Source: an uncultured Dysosmobacter sp.
Lineage (GTDB): Bacteria > Bacillota > Clostridia > Oscillospirales > Oscillospiraceae
Reading direction: 5' to 3'
Assembly (NCBI GenBank): GCA_947625655.1
Contig: CANQPD010000004.1
Span: forward strand, 62,001-126,000
Length of the DNA stretch: 64,000 nt
The notes under the pieces were generated by a model. It was not told where the DNA came from. It made no database searches and worked only from the letters and a program-made list of their open reading frames with translations. The position numbers and the translations under genes were made by a program. Positions 8,200 to 16,164 of this stretch are shown here, in pieces. The first letter of the stretch is position 1. Every line of letters starts with the position of its first letter.

Positions 8200-8994
8200 T
8201 CACCCCAGCAGCACGTCCAGCAGCATCATCACCAGAAAGCCCGCCATCACGCTGGCGGTGCCCGCGTGGGAGTGCTCGCCCAGCTGGGCCTCGGGGATCA
8301 GCTCCTCCACCACCACATAGAGCATGGCCCCGGCGGCAAAGGCCAGCACCCAGGGCATGACGCCGGTGACGCTCCCTGCCGCCAGCACCGTCAAAAGCCC
8401 GAACACCGGCTCCACCACGCCCGACGCCGCCCCGCAGAGGAAGGCCTTGCCCACCGGCACCCCCTGGGACTTCATGGGCAGGGACACGGCGGCCCCCTCC
8501 GGAAAGTTCTGCAGCCCCATGCCGATGGCCAGGGCCACAGCCGCCGCCAGGGCGCCGCTGGAGGTATCCTGGGCCGCCACGGAAAAGCTCAGGCCCACCG
8601 CCATGCCCTCGGGAATGTTGTGGAGGGTCACCGCCAGCACGATCATCGTCGTCCGTTTCCAGTGGGCGGGCAGGCCCTCCGCCTGGTCGCTGCCGATGTG
8701 GAGATGGGGCAGCAGCCCGTCCAGTGCCATCAAAAACAGTCCGCCCAGGACGAAGCCGCCGCCCACCGGCAGCAGCACGCCCTGCCCCTGCTCCTCCGCC
8801 ATGTCCATGGCGGGTATGAGCAGCGACCACACCGACGCGGCGATCATCACCCCCGCCGCGAAGCCCAGAAACACCTTCTGCATGGTGTGGGACATGTCCT
8901 TTTTGAAGAAAAATACCATCGCCGCGCCCAGCACCGTGGCCAAGCATGTAAAGCCCGTGCCCAGCGCCGCGTAAAACAGTTCTCTTTGCAGCAT
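8200..8994 (-). CDS. ZIP-family metal transporter
   Basis: The 264-residue polytopic membrane protein has the ZIP metal-site helices: VTLHNIPEGMAVGLSFSVAA (HNIPEG, helix IV) and MGLQNFPEGAAVSLPM (NFPEG, helix V). The usual histidine-rich loop is short. By homology it imports zinc or another divalent cation, or is a ZupT/GufA-like carrier. The last helix ends in the very short tail LLDVLLG. It lies upstream of a DUF1294 gene in the opposite transcription order (DUF1294 first, 22-bp gap), so both may be cotranscribed. Confidence 0.92.
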   Translation of the reverse strand: MLQRELFYAALGTGFTCLATVLGAAMVFFFKKDMSHTMQKVFLGFAAGVMIAASVWSLLIPAMDMAEEQGQGVLLPVGGGFVLGGLFLMALDGLLPHLHIGSDQAEGLPAHWKRTTMIVLAVTLHNIPEGMAVGLSFSVAAQDTSSGALAAAVALAIGMGLQNFPEGAAVSLPMKSQGVPVGKAFLCGAASGVVEPVFGLLTVLAAGSVTGVMPWVLAFAAGAMLYVVVEELIPEAQLGEHSHAGTASVMAGFLVMMLLDVLLG

Positions 8995-9016
8995 ACGGCT
9001 CCTTACCTCCCCTTTC

Positions 9017-9373
9017 TCACCGGATCACATTCCAATACAGATACAGCCCCGCCGGGATCAGGAGCTGCAGCAGCAGGATCAGCGGGATGCCGACGCGAAA
9101 GGCGCGGTGCAGCGTCTTGTGATGCCACACCCGCATCCCCAGCAGCGCCCCCAGGCTGCCCCCCAGGGCGGCCAGCAGAAACAGCGTCCTTTCCGGCACC
9201 CGCCGGGCGGCGGCGTGCTTCTCCTTATATTTGGCCTTCCACTTGTCCCAGCCGAATACCAAAAACGTCACCAGATTGATGACCGCCAGCCATACCGCCA
9301 AAAGCCCCCAGGGGGAGCCTATTACCGCCCATACAAAGTCGTTGTGCGCCTCCGGCACATACATACAGGCCAC
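9017..9373 (-). CDS. DUF1294 family membrane protein
   Basis: About 115 residues with three hydrophobic segments. The family hallmarks are NLVTFLVFGWDKWKAKY (membrane helix ending in the DK-AK motif), a conserved RVPERTLFLLAALGGSLGAL and GMRVWHHKTLHRAFRVGIP. DUF1294 proteins are widespread small inner-membrane proteins of unknown function. The start is uncertain: GTG at 9373 is possible, but ATG at 9364 has a GAGGTGG site at good distance. It precedes the ZIP gene on the same strand. Confidence 0.85.
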   Translation of the reverse strand: MACMYVPEAHNDFVWAVIGSPWGLLAVWLAVINLVTFLVFGWDKWKAKYKEKHAAARRVPERTLFLLAALGGSLGALLGMRVWHHKTLHRAFRVGIPLILLLQLLIPAGLYLYWNVIR

Positions 9374-9531
9374 CTCGCTTTCCTCTCCTATCAGTTTACC
9401 GCATTTTCGCGAAACGTCAACCGCACGCGGAAAAATACCGTCCGTCCCGCCGTGTCCGCCGATGGTCCCAAAGGGCTGGACGGCGGCGGGAAAATCCCCT
9501 ATACTGGGTTTCAGAGAGGAGGGAGCCGCCT

Positions 9532-9969
9532 GTGAACGTGGAACTGCGCATTGACCCGTCGCTGCCGGAGGTCACGGTGACGGTCCGCGCCCCCGCCCGG
9601 ACGGAGGAGGTGGAAGCCCTGCTGGCCCGCCTGACGGCGGAGAGCGGCGTTCTTCTGGGCTTCCGGGACGGCGCCGCCGTCCCCCTGCCGCCGGAGTCCA
9701 TCCTTCGGTTTTACGGCGAGGAAAAGGAGGTCAGGGCCCAGACGGCGGACGGCGTCTACACCATGCGCCAGCGGCTCTACGAGCTGGAGGAACGCCTTGC
9801 CGGCCGCCGCTTCGTCCGCATCTCCCACTCGGAGATCGTGAATCTGGGGCAGGTGACGGCCCTGGATCTGGGCCTCACCGGCACCATCCGCATGACCCTG
9901 CGGGGCGGCGCCGTCACCTACGTCTCCCGCCGCTATGTGAAAAAGATCAAGGAGGTGTTGGGGCTGTGA
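9532..9969 (+). CDS. LytTR-domain transcriptional regulator
   Basis: The 145-residue protein has an N-terminal region of about 45 residues (ELRIDPSLPEVTVTVRAPAR...) and a C-terminal LytTR DNA-binding domain: FYGEEKEVRAQTADGVYTM, LYELEERLAGRRFVRISHSE, IVNLGQVTAL and YVSRRYVKKIKEVLGL. It lacks a receiver domain. The start is GTG with a GAGGAGGG site. The next gene starts in the stop codon (GTGA overlap) and encodes a membrane protein. This is the arrangement of LytTR regulatory systems, in which a membrane partner restrains the regulator. Confidence 0.88.
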   Translation: MNVELRIDPSLPEVTVTVRAPARTEEVEALLARLTAESGVLLGFRDGAAVPLPPESILRFYGEEKEVRAQTADGVYTMRQRLYELEERLAGRRFVRISHSEIVNLGQVTALDLGLTGTIRMTLRGGAVTYVSRRYVKKIKEVLGL

Positions 9970-10838
9970 AACGTGTAAAAGAGCTGTACGAGCCGTCTTT
10001 GCTGCGCCGGCAGCTGCTGTGGGCCGCGGTCTGCGGCCTTGCCGCCATGGTGCTGGTGCCCCTGGCCGTCGTCTGGCTCAACAGTCTCAGCGTCATGCCC
10101 TGGCACACCGCCGCTATCGTCCGGCAGGCGGTGCTGGACGATACCGGCTGGCCCTGGCAGGCGGTGCTGGCCCTGGAGCTGGGGCTGGCCTTCGCCTTCG
10201 GCGCGTCCGTAGGGCTGGCGGTGCCGCCCATGGAGGGCACCGCCGCGGCGGTGGCCCTCCGCACCGCCGCCCATCTGCTGATCTCCTCGGCGCTGTATCT
10301 GGGTCTGTGCGCTGTGTGCGGGCTGTGGCCCGCCGTCTGGCAGGGCCTGCTGGCGCTGCTGGGGCTGTACTGGTTCGCCTACGCCGTGGTGTGGCTGCTG
10401 CGCTACCTCTCCTGGCGCGCGGAGCTGCAGCGCATCCGCCAGGGCCTGGGCCTGGCGCCGGGGCCCGCCGCCGGGGGGCCGCTCCAGCTGCGGCCCCTCC
10501 GCTCCCACCTGCTGCTGGCCGCCGCCGTGGAACTGGGGCTCCCTCCCCTGCTGCGGCTGGTGGAGTCCGGCAGCGACATCCCCGTCCTGACGGGCATCTT
10601 CTATCCATTCCTGATGCTGCCCTTCTTCTGCTTCATCACCGGCTGCAGCGCCGGCCGCCGCTTCGGCCCCGCCCTGCTGTACCCCGTGGCCTGCGGCCTG
10701 CTGACCCTCCCCTGGGTCTTCCTGCTGTACAATTCCAGCGCCCTGTTTCAAATCTGGGCGGCGGCCCTCTTCGCCCTGGCGGGCAACCTGCTGGGGGCAT
10801 TGCTGCGGTGGAGAAAGGGGCGCGGCCATGAGGCGTGA
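9966..10838 (+). CDS. DUF3021-like polytopic membrane protein, partner of LytTR
   Basis: The 290-residue protein is strongly hydrophobic with about eight membrane helices. The first half (LLRRQLLWAAVCGLAAMVLV ... GLYWFAYAVVWLLRYLSWRA) has the four-helix layout of DUF3021 proteins, which normally have about 130-150 residues. The second half (residues ~165-290) adds four further helices and is not recognised. It therefore looks like a DUF3021 module extended at the C-terminus. It is translationally coupled to the LytTR gene, and by analogy with LytTR/DUF3021 pairs it probably controls that regulator. The doubled length is unusual. Confidence 0.65.
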   Translation: MKRVKELYEPSLLRRQLLWAAVCGLAAMVLVPLAVVWLNSLSVMPWHTAAIVRQAVLDDTGWPWQAVLALELGLAFAFGASVGLAVPPMEGTAAAVALRTAAHLLISSALYLGLCAVCGLWPAVWQGLLALLGLYWFAYAVVWLLRYLSWRAELQRIRQGLGLAPGPAAGGPLQLRPLRSHLLLAAAVELGLPPLLRLVESGSDIPVLTGIFYPFLMLPFFCFITGCSAGRRFGPALLYPVACGLLTLPWVFLLYNSSALFQIWAAALFALAGNLLGALLRWRKGRGHEA

Positions 10839-11301
10839 GATCCGGCTGTACAATTTCATTCTGCCCGTCTGGCTGCTGTGGATGTTCCCTCCGGCGTGGC
10901 TGCTGGTCCTGCCGGGAAACCTGCTGATCGACGGAGCGGTGCTGTTCCTCACCCTGACGGCCCTGGGCTGCGGGGAGCGCGGGGACCGGATGCGCCGGCT
11001 GCTACCTCCCTTCTGGATCTGCGGCTTTATCGCCGACTTCGCGGGCGTCATCTGGATGCTCCTGGGGCAGTTTGTCTCCGGCCTCTCCGGCGGCTGGGAC
11101 CTGTACTTCCCCTTTGCCCACCCCGCCGCCTTTGCCTGGACGCTGGGCGCCGTTGCCCTCTCCGGCGTCTGCATCTATGGGCTGGACAGCTTCTTTCTGA
11201 AAGGCGAGCTCTCCCCCCTGCCGGAGGGGAGCCGCCGGCGGGCGGCCCTGGCCATGGCCGTGTTCACCGCCCCCTGGACGTTTTTCATCCCCCTCTTCTG
11301 A
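10828..11301 (+). CDS. Small polytopic membrane protein of the LytTR operon
   Basis: The 157-residue product (MRREIRLYNFILPVWLLWMF) has four or five predicted membrane segments and no enzymatic motif. Its start overlaps the end of the preceding gene by 11 bp. Segments such as LYNFILPVWLLWMFPPAWLL and GGWDLYFPFAHPAAFAWTLG look like a conserved membrane scaffold of unknown role. Position and overlap make it the third member of the LytTR unit. It may be a target or a second regulator of the system; this is inference only. Confidence 0.6.
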   Translation: MRREIRLYNFILPVWLLWMFPPAWLLVLPGNLLIDGAVLFLTLTALGCGERGDRMRRLLPPFWICGFIADFAGVIWMLLGQFVSGLSGGWDLYFPFAHPAAFAWTLGAVALSGVCIYGLDSFFLKGELSPLPEGSRRRAALAMAVFTAPWTFFIPLF

Positions 11302-11323
11302 ATTTTTGCAAAAACCGCGAAAC

Positions 11324-11368
11324 AAAATCGCCTCCTCCGCCGACTAATTGGATAAAGGAGGCGGTTTT
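11324..11368 (+). promoter_or_regulatory. Hairpin that sequesters the lipoprotein ribosome binding site
   Basis: AAAATCGCCTCC (11324-11335) can pair with GGAGGCGGTTTT (11357-11368), a 12-bp stem with one G-U pair. The right arm contains the GGAGG ribosome binding site of the lipoprotein gene that starts at 11371. It could act as a translational switch or a weak terminator for the LytTR unit. Confidence 0.5.
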
Positions 11369-11370
11369 CC

Positions 11371-12249
11371 ATGAAAAAATTCCGTTTATCAGCTGTATGT
11401 GCCCTCTGCCTGTGTCTGCTGGCGGCATGTGCCGCTTCCCCGGCGGACAGCGGAAGCTCTCCGCAGCCCGCCGGCGCGCCCGCTCCGGCGGAGGGGGAGG
11501 CCCCCGCTGTGCTGACCCTCCGCGTCGTGGACGGCGCGGAGGAAGGCGATCTCCTGCTGGCCGGGGAGGGCGCGGGGGAGGTGTATACCCTTCCTGTGGG
11601 CGAAATTCCCGTCCGGCTGGGCGGCGGCACGGAGGAGGCCGGCGCCGGTGTCCTGGAAGACGGCATGGTCGTCGATGTGGCCTGCAGCGGCACGGTGCTG
11701 GAGACCTTTCCCGCCCAGCTGGGAGCGGTCAGCTCCATCACCGCCTGGCCCCAGGGCACAGAGAAAAATCCCGGCGGCGCTTACTACGATCTCTGCGGTC
11801 TCTACCTGCAGGTGCTGGAGGATCTGTGGGCCGTTGACCCCGGCCTGAACAGCGATGACGGCCTGACCTCCATCGGCGTGGACCTGAGCCGGGCCCCCGG
11901 CGGCCTGACGGAGGGGGAAAAGGCCGCCGTTGCCTGGCGCTTCGCGGAAAGCCACGGCAAGGCCCTGGTCACCGGCGCCTATGAAGAGCTGTTGGAGCAG
12001 GGCTATATCACAGCCGAGCCCCTGGAGGGCTCCGACGCCAAATTCATGCACTGGGAGGACGGCGTTCTCTTCTCCATCACTCCCGCCGACGGGCATGAGG
12101 ACGAGGCATACAGCCTGCCCGTCCTGTTCTTCAACGCCGAAAAGTGGCGCTCCAGCCTGGGGGCCTACGGTTTTTCCGACTGCTCCGCCCTCTGGCCGGA
12201 GCTGGGGACCTGGACCGGCTACACCGCCGGCAGTGAATACATCTCATAA
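11371..12249 (+). CDS. Predicted lipoprotein, unknown function
   Basis: A 292-residue exported lipoprotein: a positively charged start (MKKFRL), a hydrophobic stretch and lipobox LLAAC with the acylated cysteine near residue 20, followed by a Ser/Ala/Pro-rich linker. The mature part contains no motif that I recognise. A C-terminal half (residues ~130-292) begins ITAWPQGTEKNPGGAYYDLC and includes an alternating hydrophobic pattern. It is followed after 12 bp by a second and then a third lipoprotein gene on the same strand, so the three probably form one transcript. The start codon is preceded by AAAGGAGG within a hairpin. Confidence 0.75.
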   Translation: MKKFRLSAVCALCLCLLAACAASPADSGSSPQPAGAPAPAEGEAPAVLTLRVVDGAEEGDLLLAGEGAGEVYTLPVGEIPVRLGGGTEEAGAGVLEDGMVVDVACSGTVLETFPAQLGAVSSITAWPQGTEKNPGGAYYDLCGLYLQVLEDLWAVDPGLNSDDGLTSIGVDLSRAPGGLTEGEKAAVAWRFAESHGKALVTGAYEELLEQGYITAEPLEGSDAKFMHWEDGVLFSITPADGHEDEAYSLPVLFFNAEKWRSSLGAYGFSDCSALWPELGTWTGYTAGSEYIS

Positions 12250-12261
12250 GGAGGTGCTCCT

Positions 12262-12771
12262 GTGAAAAAGAAGATCACACAGCTCTGCGGGATGCTGTGC
12301 GTCTGCCTGCTGCTGACGGCCTGCGGCGGGAAGGACACCGCCACCGGCCGGTATCTGGAAACCGTGGAGGGCAGTGAGGCGGCCGGCCCGCTGATCGTCC
12401 GGGATGACACGGACGCGGCCATCGTCGAAGCACTGGTGGACAAAAGCGAGACCGGCGGCCTGTTCGACGGTCTGGAGAGCGGCGACCGCATCCGGATCAC
12501 CTTTGACATGCCGGAATCCTCTCCCTGGCCGGGCGTGGACTGGGTCTACACCTGCGAGTTGCTGGAGGAGGGCTCCCTGGCCGATGTCCCGGAGGAGGCC
12601 CTGGCTGCCATGGAGGAGGCGGGCTACGACTCCGGCCGCCACACCCACGCTCCCGCCGATGCGCCCCAGACCGTGGACGAGCCCGTCTCCGGCTGGTGCG
12701 GCAACACCTCCGCCGCGGTATCCGCGGACGGCCGGGAATACACCCTCTGGGGCGGCGACGCCATTTCATAA
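12262..12771 (+). CDS. Predicted lipoprotein, truncated relative of the next gene
   Basis: The 169-residue product starts with a GTG (AAGGAGGTG site) and a lipobox LLTAC. Residues from about 56 to the C-terminus are nearly identical to a segment of the neighbouring 326-residue lipoprotein (GLFDGLESGDRIRITFDMPE through NTSAAVSADGREYTLWGGDA). In the neighbour that segment continues for about 70 residues, whereas this protein ends right after GGDAIS. It looks like a partial tandem duplication that generated a short copy. No function is recognised; an extracellular ligand-binding or inhibitor role would be speculation. Confidence 0.7.
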   Translation: MKKKITQLCGMLCVCLLLTACGGKDTATGRYLETVEGSEAAGPLIVRDDTDAAIVEALVDKSETGGLFDGLESGDRIRITFDMPESSPWPGVDWVYTCELLEEGSLADVPEEALAAMEEAGYDSGRHTHAPADAPQTVDEPVSGWCGNTSAAVSADGREYTLWGGDAIS

Positions 12772-12782
12772 GGGGGCCTTTG

Positions 12783-13763
12783 ATGAAAAAAGCGGTTTTG
12801 TTTCTCTGCGCCGCCTTGTGTGCCCTGCCGCTCACGGCCTGCGGCGGGAAAAGCGCCATAGAAGGACGTTATCTCCGCGCCGCTGGCGGCGCGTCCCTTC
12901 TCGTGACGGAGAACGGCCCCATCGCGCTGTCTGACCGGAGTGAGGACGGCGGCCTGTTCGACGGCCTGAACAGCGGCGACCTTATTGAGGTCACCTGCGA
13001 CAGCGGCATTGGGGAGAGCTATCCCGGCCAGACCGGAGCGTATTCCTTTAAGTTTCTGCAGGGCAGCAACCTGAACAGCATCCCCTCCGCCACCCTGGCC
13101 AATTTGTCGGAGCTGGGCTACACCCCTGTCGGCGGCAGCACCGCCGATGGCTGGTATCTGGCCACCGTGGAGGGCAGTGAAGAGGGCGGGCCTCTCCTGG
13201 TTGGAGAGGGCTGGCCAAACGGTGTGTGTCTGGTCGATATGGCCGGCGGCTTGTTCGACGGCCTGGAGAGCGGCGACCGCATCCGGATCACCTTTGACAT
13301 GCCGGAATCCTCTCCCTGGCCGGGCGTGGACTGGGTTTACACCTGCGAGCTGCTGGAGGAGGGCTCCCTGGCCGACGTTCCGGAGGAGGCCCTGGCTGCC
13401 ATGGAGGAGGCGGGCTACGACTTCGGCCGCCACACCCACCAGCCCGCCGCCGAGCCCCAGACCGTGGACGAGCCCGTCTCCGGCTGGTGCGGCAACACCT
13501 CCGCCGCGGTATCCGCGGACGGCCGGGAATACACCCTCTGGGGCGGCGACGCCATCGCGCTGACGGATATCCTCATCAATCTGGACTACGCCCCGGAGGT
13601 CTGCCGCTGCATGACGGAGTACACCGCAGAGACAGAGCTTGGCGCCAGCTATGGCATAAACCTGACGGAGAGCTTCGCCCGGTGTGAGGCGGGCCAGGCG
13701 GCCCTGACGGCGGAGCAGACGGCGACCATCCGGGACATAATTGACCGCAATTGCGGCGTCTGA
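12783..13763 (+). CDS. Predicted lipoprotein with internal repeat shared with upstream gene
   Basis: The 326-residue lipoprotein starts MKKAVLFLCAALCALPLTAC (lipobox PLTAC). It consists of two related modules. Residues ~20-110 contain GRYLRAAGG, GGLFDGLNSGDLIEVTCD and a Y-rich end. Residues ~120-255 repeat the plan (WYLATVEGSEEGGPLL, GGLFDGLESGDRIRITFD). The second module is nearly identical at DNA level to the upstream lipoprotein gene over about 310 bp. A unique C-terminus (LDYAPEVCRCMTEYTAETEL) follows. Each module resembles a small beta-rich OB-like domain, a tentative view. Confidence 0.72.
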   Translation: MKKAVLFLCAALCALPLTACGGKSAIEGRYLRAAGGASLLVTENGPIALSDRSEDGGLFDGLNSGDLIEVTCDSGIGESYPGQTGAYSFKFLQGSNLNSIPSATLANLSELGYTPVGGSTADGWYLATVEGSEEGGPLLVGEGWPNGVCLVDMAGGLFDGLESGDRIRITFDMPESSPWPGVDWVYTCELLEEGSLADVPEEALAAMEEAGYDFGRHTHQPAAEPQTVDEPVSGWCGNTSAAVSADGREYTLWGGDAIALTDILINLDYAPEVCRCMTEYTAETELGASYGINLTESFARCEAGQAALTAEQTATIRDIIDRNCGV

Positions 13764-13786
13764 GCCGGAAAAACTCCCGTTCCCTC

Positions 13787-13815
13787 TTGTAAAAGCGGGG
13801 AAAACAGAGTACAAT
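13787..13815 (+). promoter_or_regulatory. Promoter of asnS
   Basis: TTGTAA (13787-13792) and TACAAT (13810-13815) are separated by 17 bp, about 57 bp before the asnS start. No T-box leader is present. Confidence 0.75.
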
Positions 13816-13871
13816 ACCATATAATTGTGCGAACATCCCCACCACAAAAACAAGAAAACGGGTGAAATTCA

Positions 13872-15266
<1,395 letters not shown>

Positions 15267-15280
15267 TATCGCGCAAAGGA

Positions 15281-15553
15281 AAAGGACGGCTGTTCAGCCG
15301 TCCTTTCAGGCCGTCGAAAAAGTCCGCTGGACTTTTTCGACGGCCTGAACAATGCCTCGCTTTTTTGTCTGCTTCGCAGCCCAAAAAGCTGCCGCTTCGC
15401 GGCGCAAACGCCTGCTGTCGCAGGCTTTTTGCAGGCATTCGATCCAACACGAGGGGGCTCCCGCCCCCTCGTACTCCCCCTGCGAAACGGTACATCTTTC
15501 TCCAAACAGAGGTTTTGCAACAAACTGAAAGGACGGCTGTTCAGCCGTCCTTT
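15281..15553 (+). repeat. Terminator-flanked structured repeat, copy C
   Basis: A perfect 26-bp direct repeat (15281-15306 and 15528-15553) flanks the core. Each flank is the hairpin AAAGGACGGCTG / CAGCCGTCCTTT. Only the distal flank is followed by a T-run, so it is the effective plus-strand terminator of asnS. The core starts with a hairpin around GTCCGCTGGAC (15307-15350), has the AATGCCT / AGGCATT helix and the CGAGGGGGC stem-loop, and ends CAGAGGTTTTGCAACAAACTG. Asparaginyl-tRNA synthetase and a convergent small regulator gene lie on either side. Confidence 0.9.
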
Positions 15554-15708
15554 TTTTCGTACTTCTTGAGAAGATCCTCAATGGCTTCGTCCAACAGACG
15601 GGATTTGGGAATCCTGGTCTTTTGAGAAAGCTCATGAAAAGGCTCTACCAGTTCATTAGCCAATGAGGACGTAAAGCGAGTTCGATTGACTAAAACAGAC
15701 TCTGCCAT
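15541..15708 (-). CDS. Small ribbon-helix-helix DNA-binding protein
   Basis: A 55-residue protein beginning MAESVLVNRTRFTSSLANEL has the ribbon-helix-helix layout: a basic beta strand (NRTRFTSSL), helix 1 (ANELVEPFHELSQKT), the turn RIPKSRLL and helix 2 (DEAIEDLLKKYEKKDG). The ATG at 15708 has an AAGGTGG site. The promoter is TTGCTT-17-TATAAT at 15744-15772. A perfect tandem repeat TTATGCTATT x2 at 15723-15742, between promoter and start, is a likely autoregulatory operator. Its stop codon lies inside the terminator hairpin shared with repeat C. The first gene on the opposite strand starts at 15826. Confidence 0.82.
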   Translation of the reverse strand: MAESVLVNRTRFTSSLANELVEPFHELSQKTRIPKSRLLDEAIEDLLKKYEKKDG

Positions 15709-15722
15709 TATGTTGCACCACC

Positions 15723-15742
15723 TTATGCTATTTTATGCTATT
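15723..15742. promoter_or_regulatory. Tandem operator, likely for the RHH protein
   Basis: Two perfect copies of the 10-mer TTATGCTATT are placed head-to-tail between the -10 box and ribosome binding site of the RHH gene. RHH proteins commonly bind such spaced half-sites as dimers of dimers. Confidence 0.55.
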
Positions 15743-15743
15743 C

Positions 15744-15804
15744 ATTATACGAAACTATATTTCTCAAAGCAAGGGGTTGCATTTTAATGCATGTTATGTA
15801 TAAT
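15744..15804. promoter_or_regulatory. Back-to-back divergent promoters
   Basis: The minus-strand promoter is TTGCTT (15767-15772) and TATAAT (15744-15749), spacer 17. The plus-strand promoter is TTGCAT (15777-15782) and TATAAT (15799-15804), spacer 16. The two -35 boxes are only 4 bp apart, so one bound regulator could affect both genes. Confidence 0.75.
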
Positions 15805-15825
15805 GGTGTGTATGAGGTGATCAAC

Positions 15826-16125
15826 ATGAATGACACACTGCGCATCTTGAGCGGTCTGGCCCTGGAATTTCAAAGATCCCAAAAGGACCCGCCGTGGGCG
15901 CGGGCGGAAGAAAACTACAGCCGTCTTCAGGCGGAGTTCCTGGCAAAGCACCGCGGAAACCGCGCCCTGCTGCGCCAGGCAGACGACCTGCTGTCCGCCC
16001 AGGGCCTGCTCTGCGAGTACCAGGCCGAATTCCAGTTTTTCCTGGGCCTGCAGATGGGCCTGGAGCTGGGCAGTCTGGACCTGCTGAGCGGGGAAGGGCC
16101 GATCACTTTCCGCCCCGGTCCCTAG
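15826..16125 (+). CDS. Small protein of unknown function divergent from the RHH gene
   Basis: The 99-residue product starts MNDTLRILSGLALEFQRSQK with a GAGGTGAT ribosome binding site. It appears all-helical (LRQADDLLSAQGLLCEYQAE, FQFFLGLQMGLELG) with no signal peptide or membrane segment. The C-terminal FxxGxxxGxEL pattern is reminiscent of small Clostridia proteins of the DUF6809 type, but the similarity is weak. Its promoter is back-to-back with that of the RHH gene, so the two are probably coregulated. The role is unknown. Confidence 0.6.
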   Translation: MNDTLRILSGLALEFQRSQKDPPWARAEENYSRLQAEFLAKHRGNRALLRQADDLLSAQGLLCEYQAEFQFFLGLQMGLELGSLDLLSGEGPITFRPGP

Positions 16126-16164
16126 GCGGCGGCTTCCGCCCCTGCGGCACACGCGCCCGGGCTC

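Noticed and set aside
13787..13871. A T-box leader for asnS
   Set aside because: The leader is only about 55 nt and lacks the T-box motif and a specifier stem.
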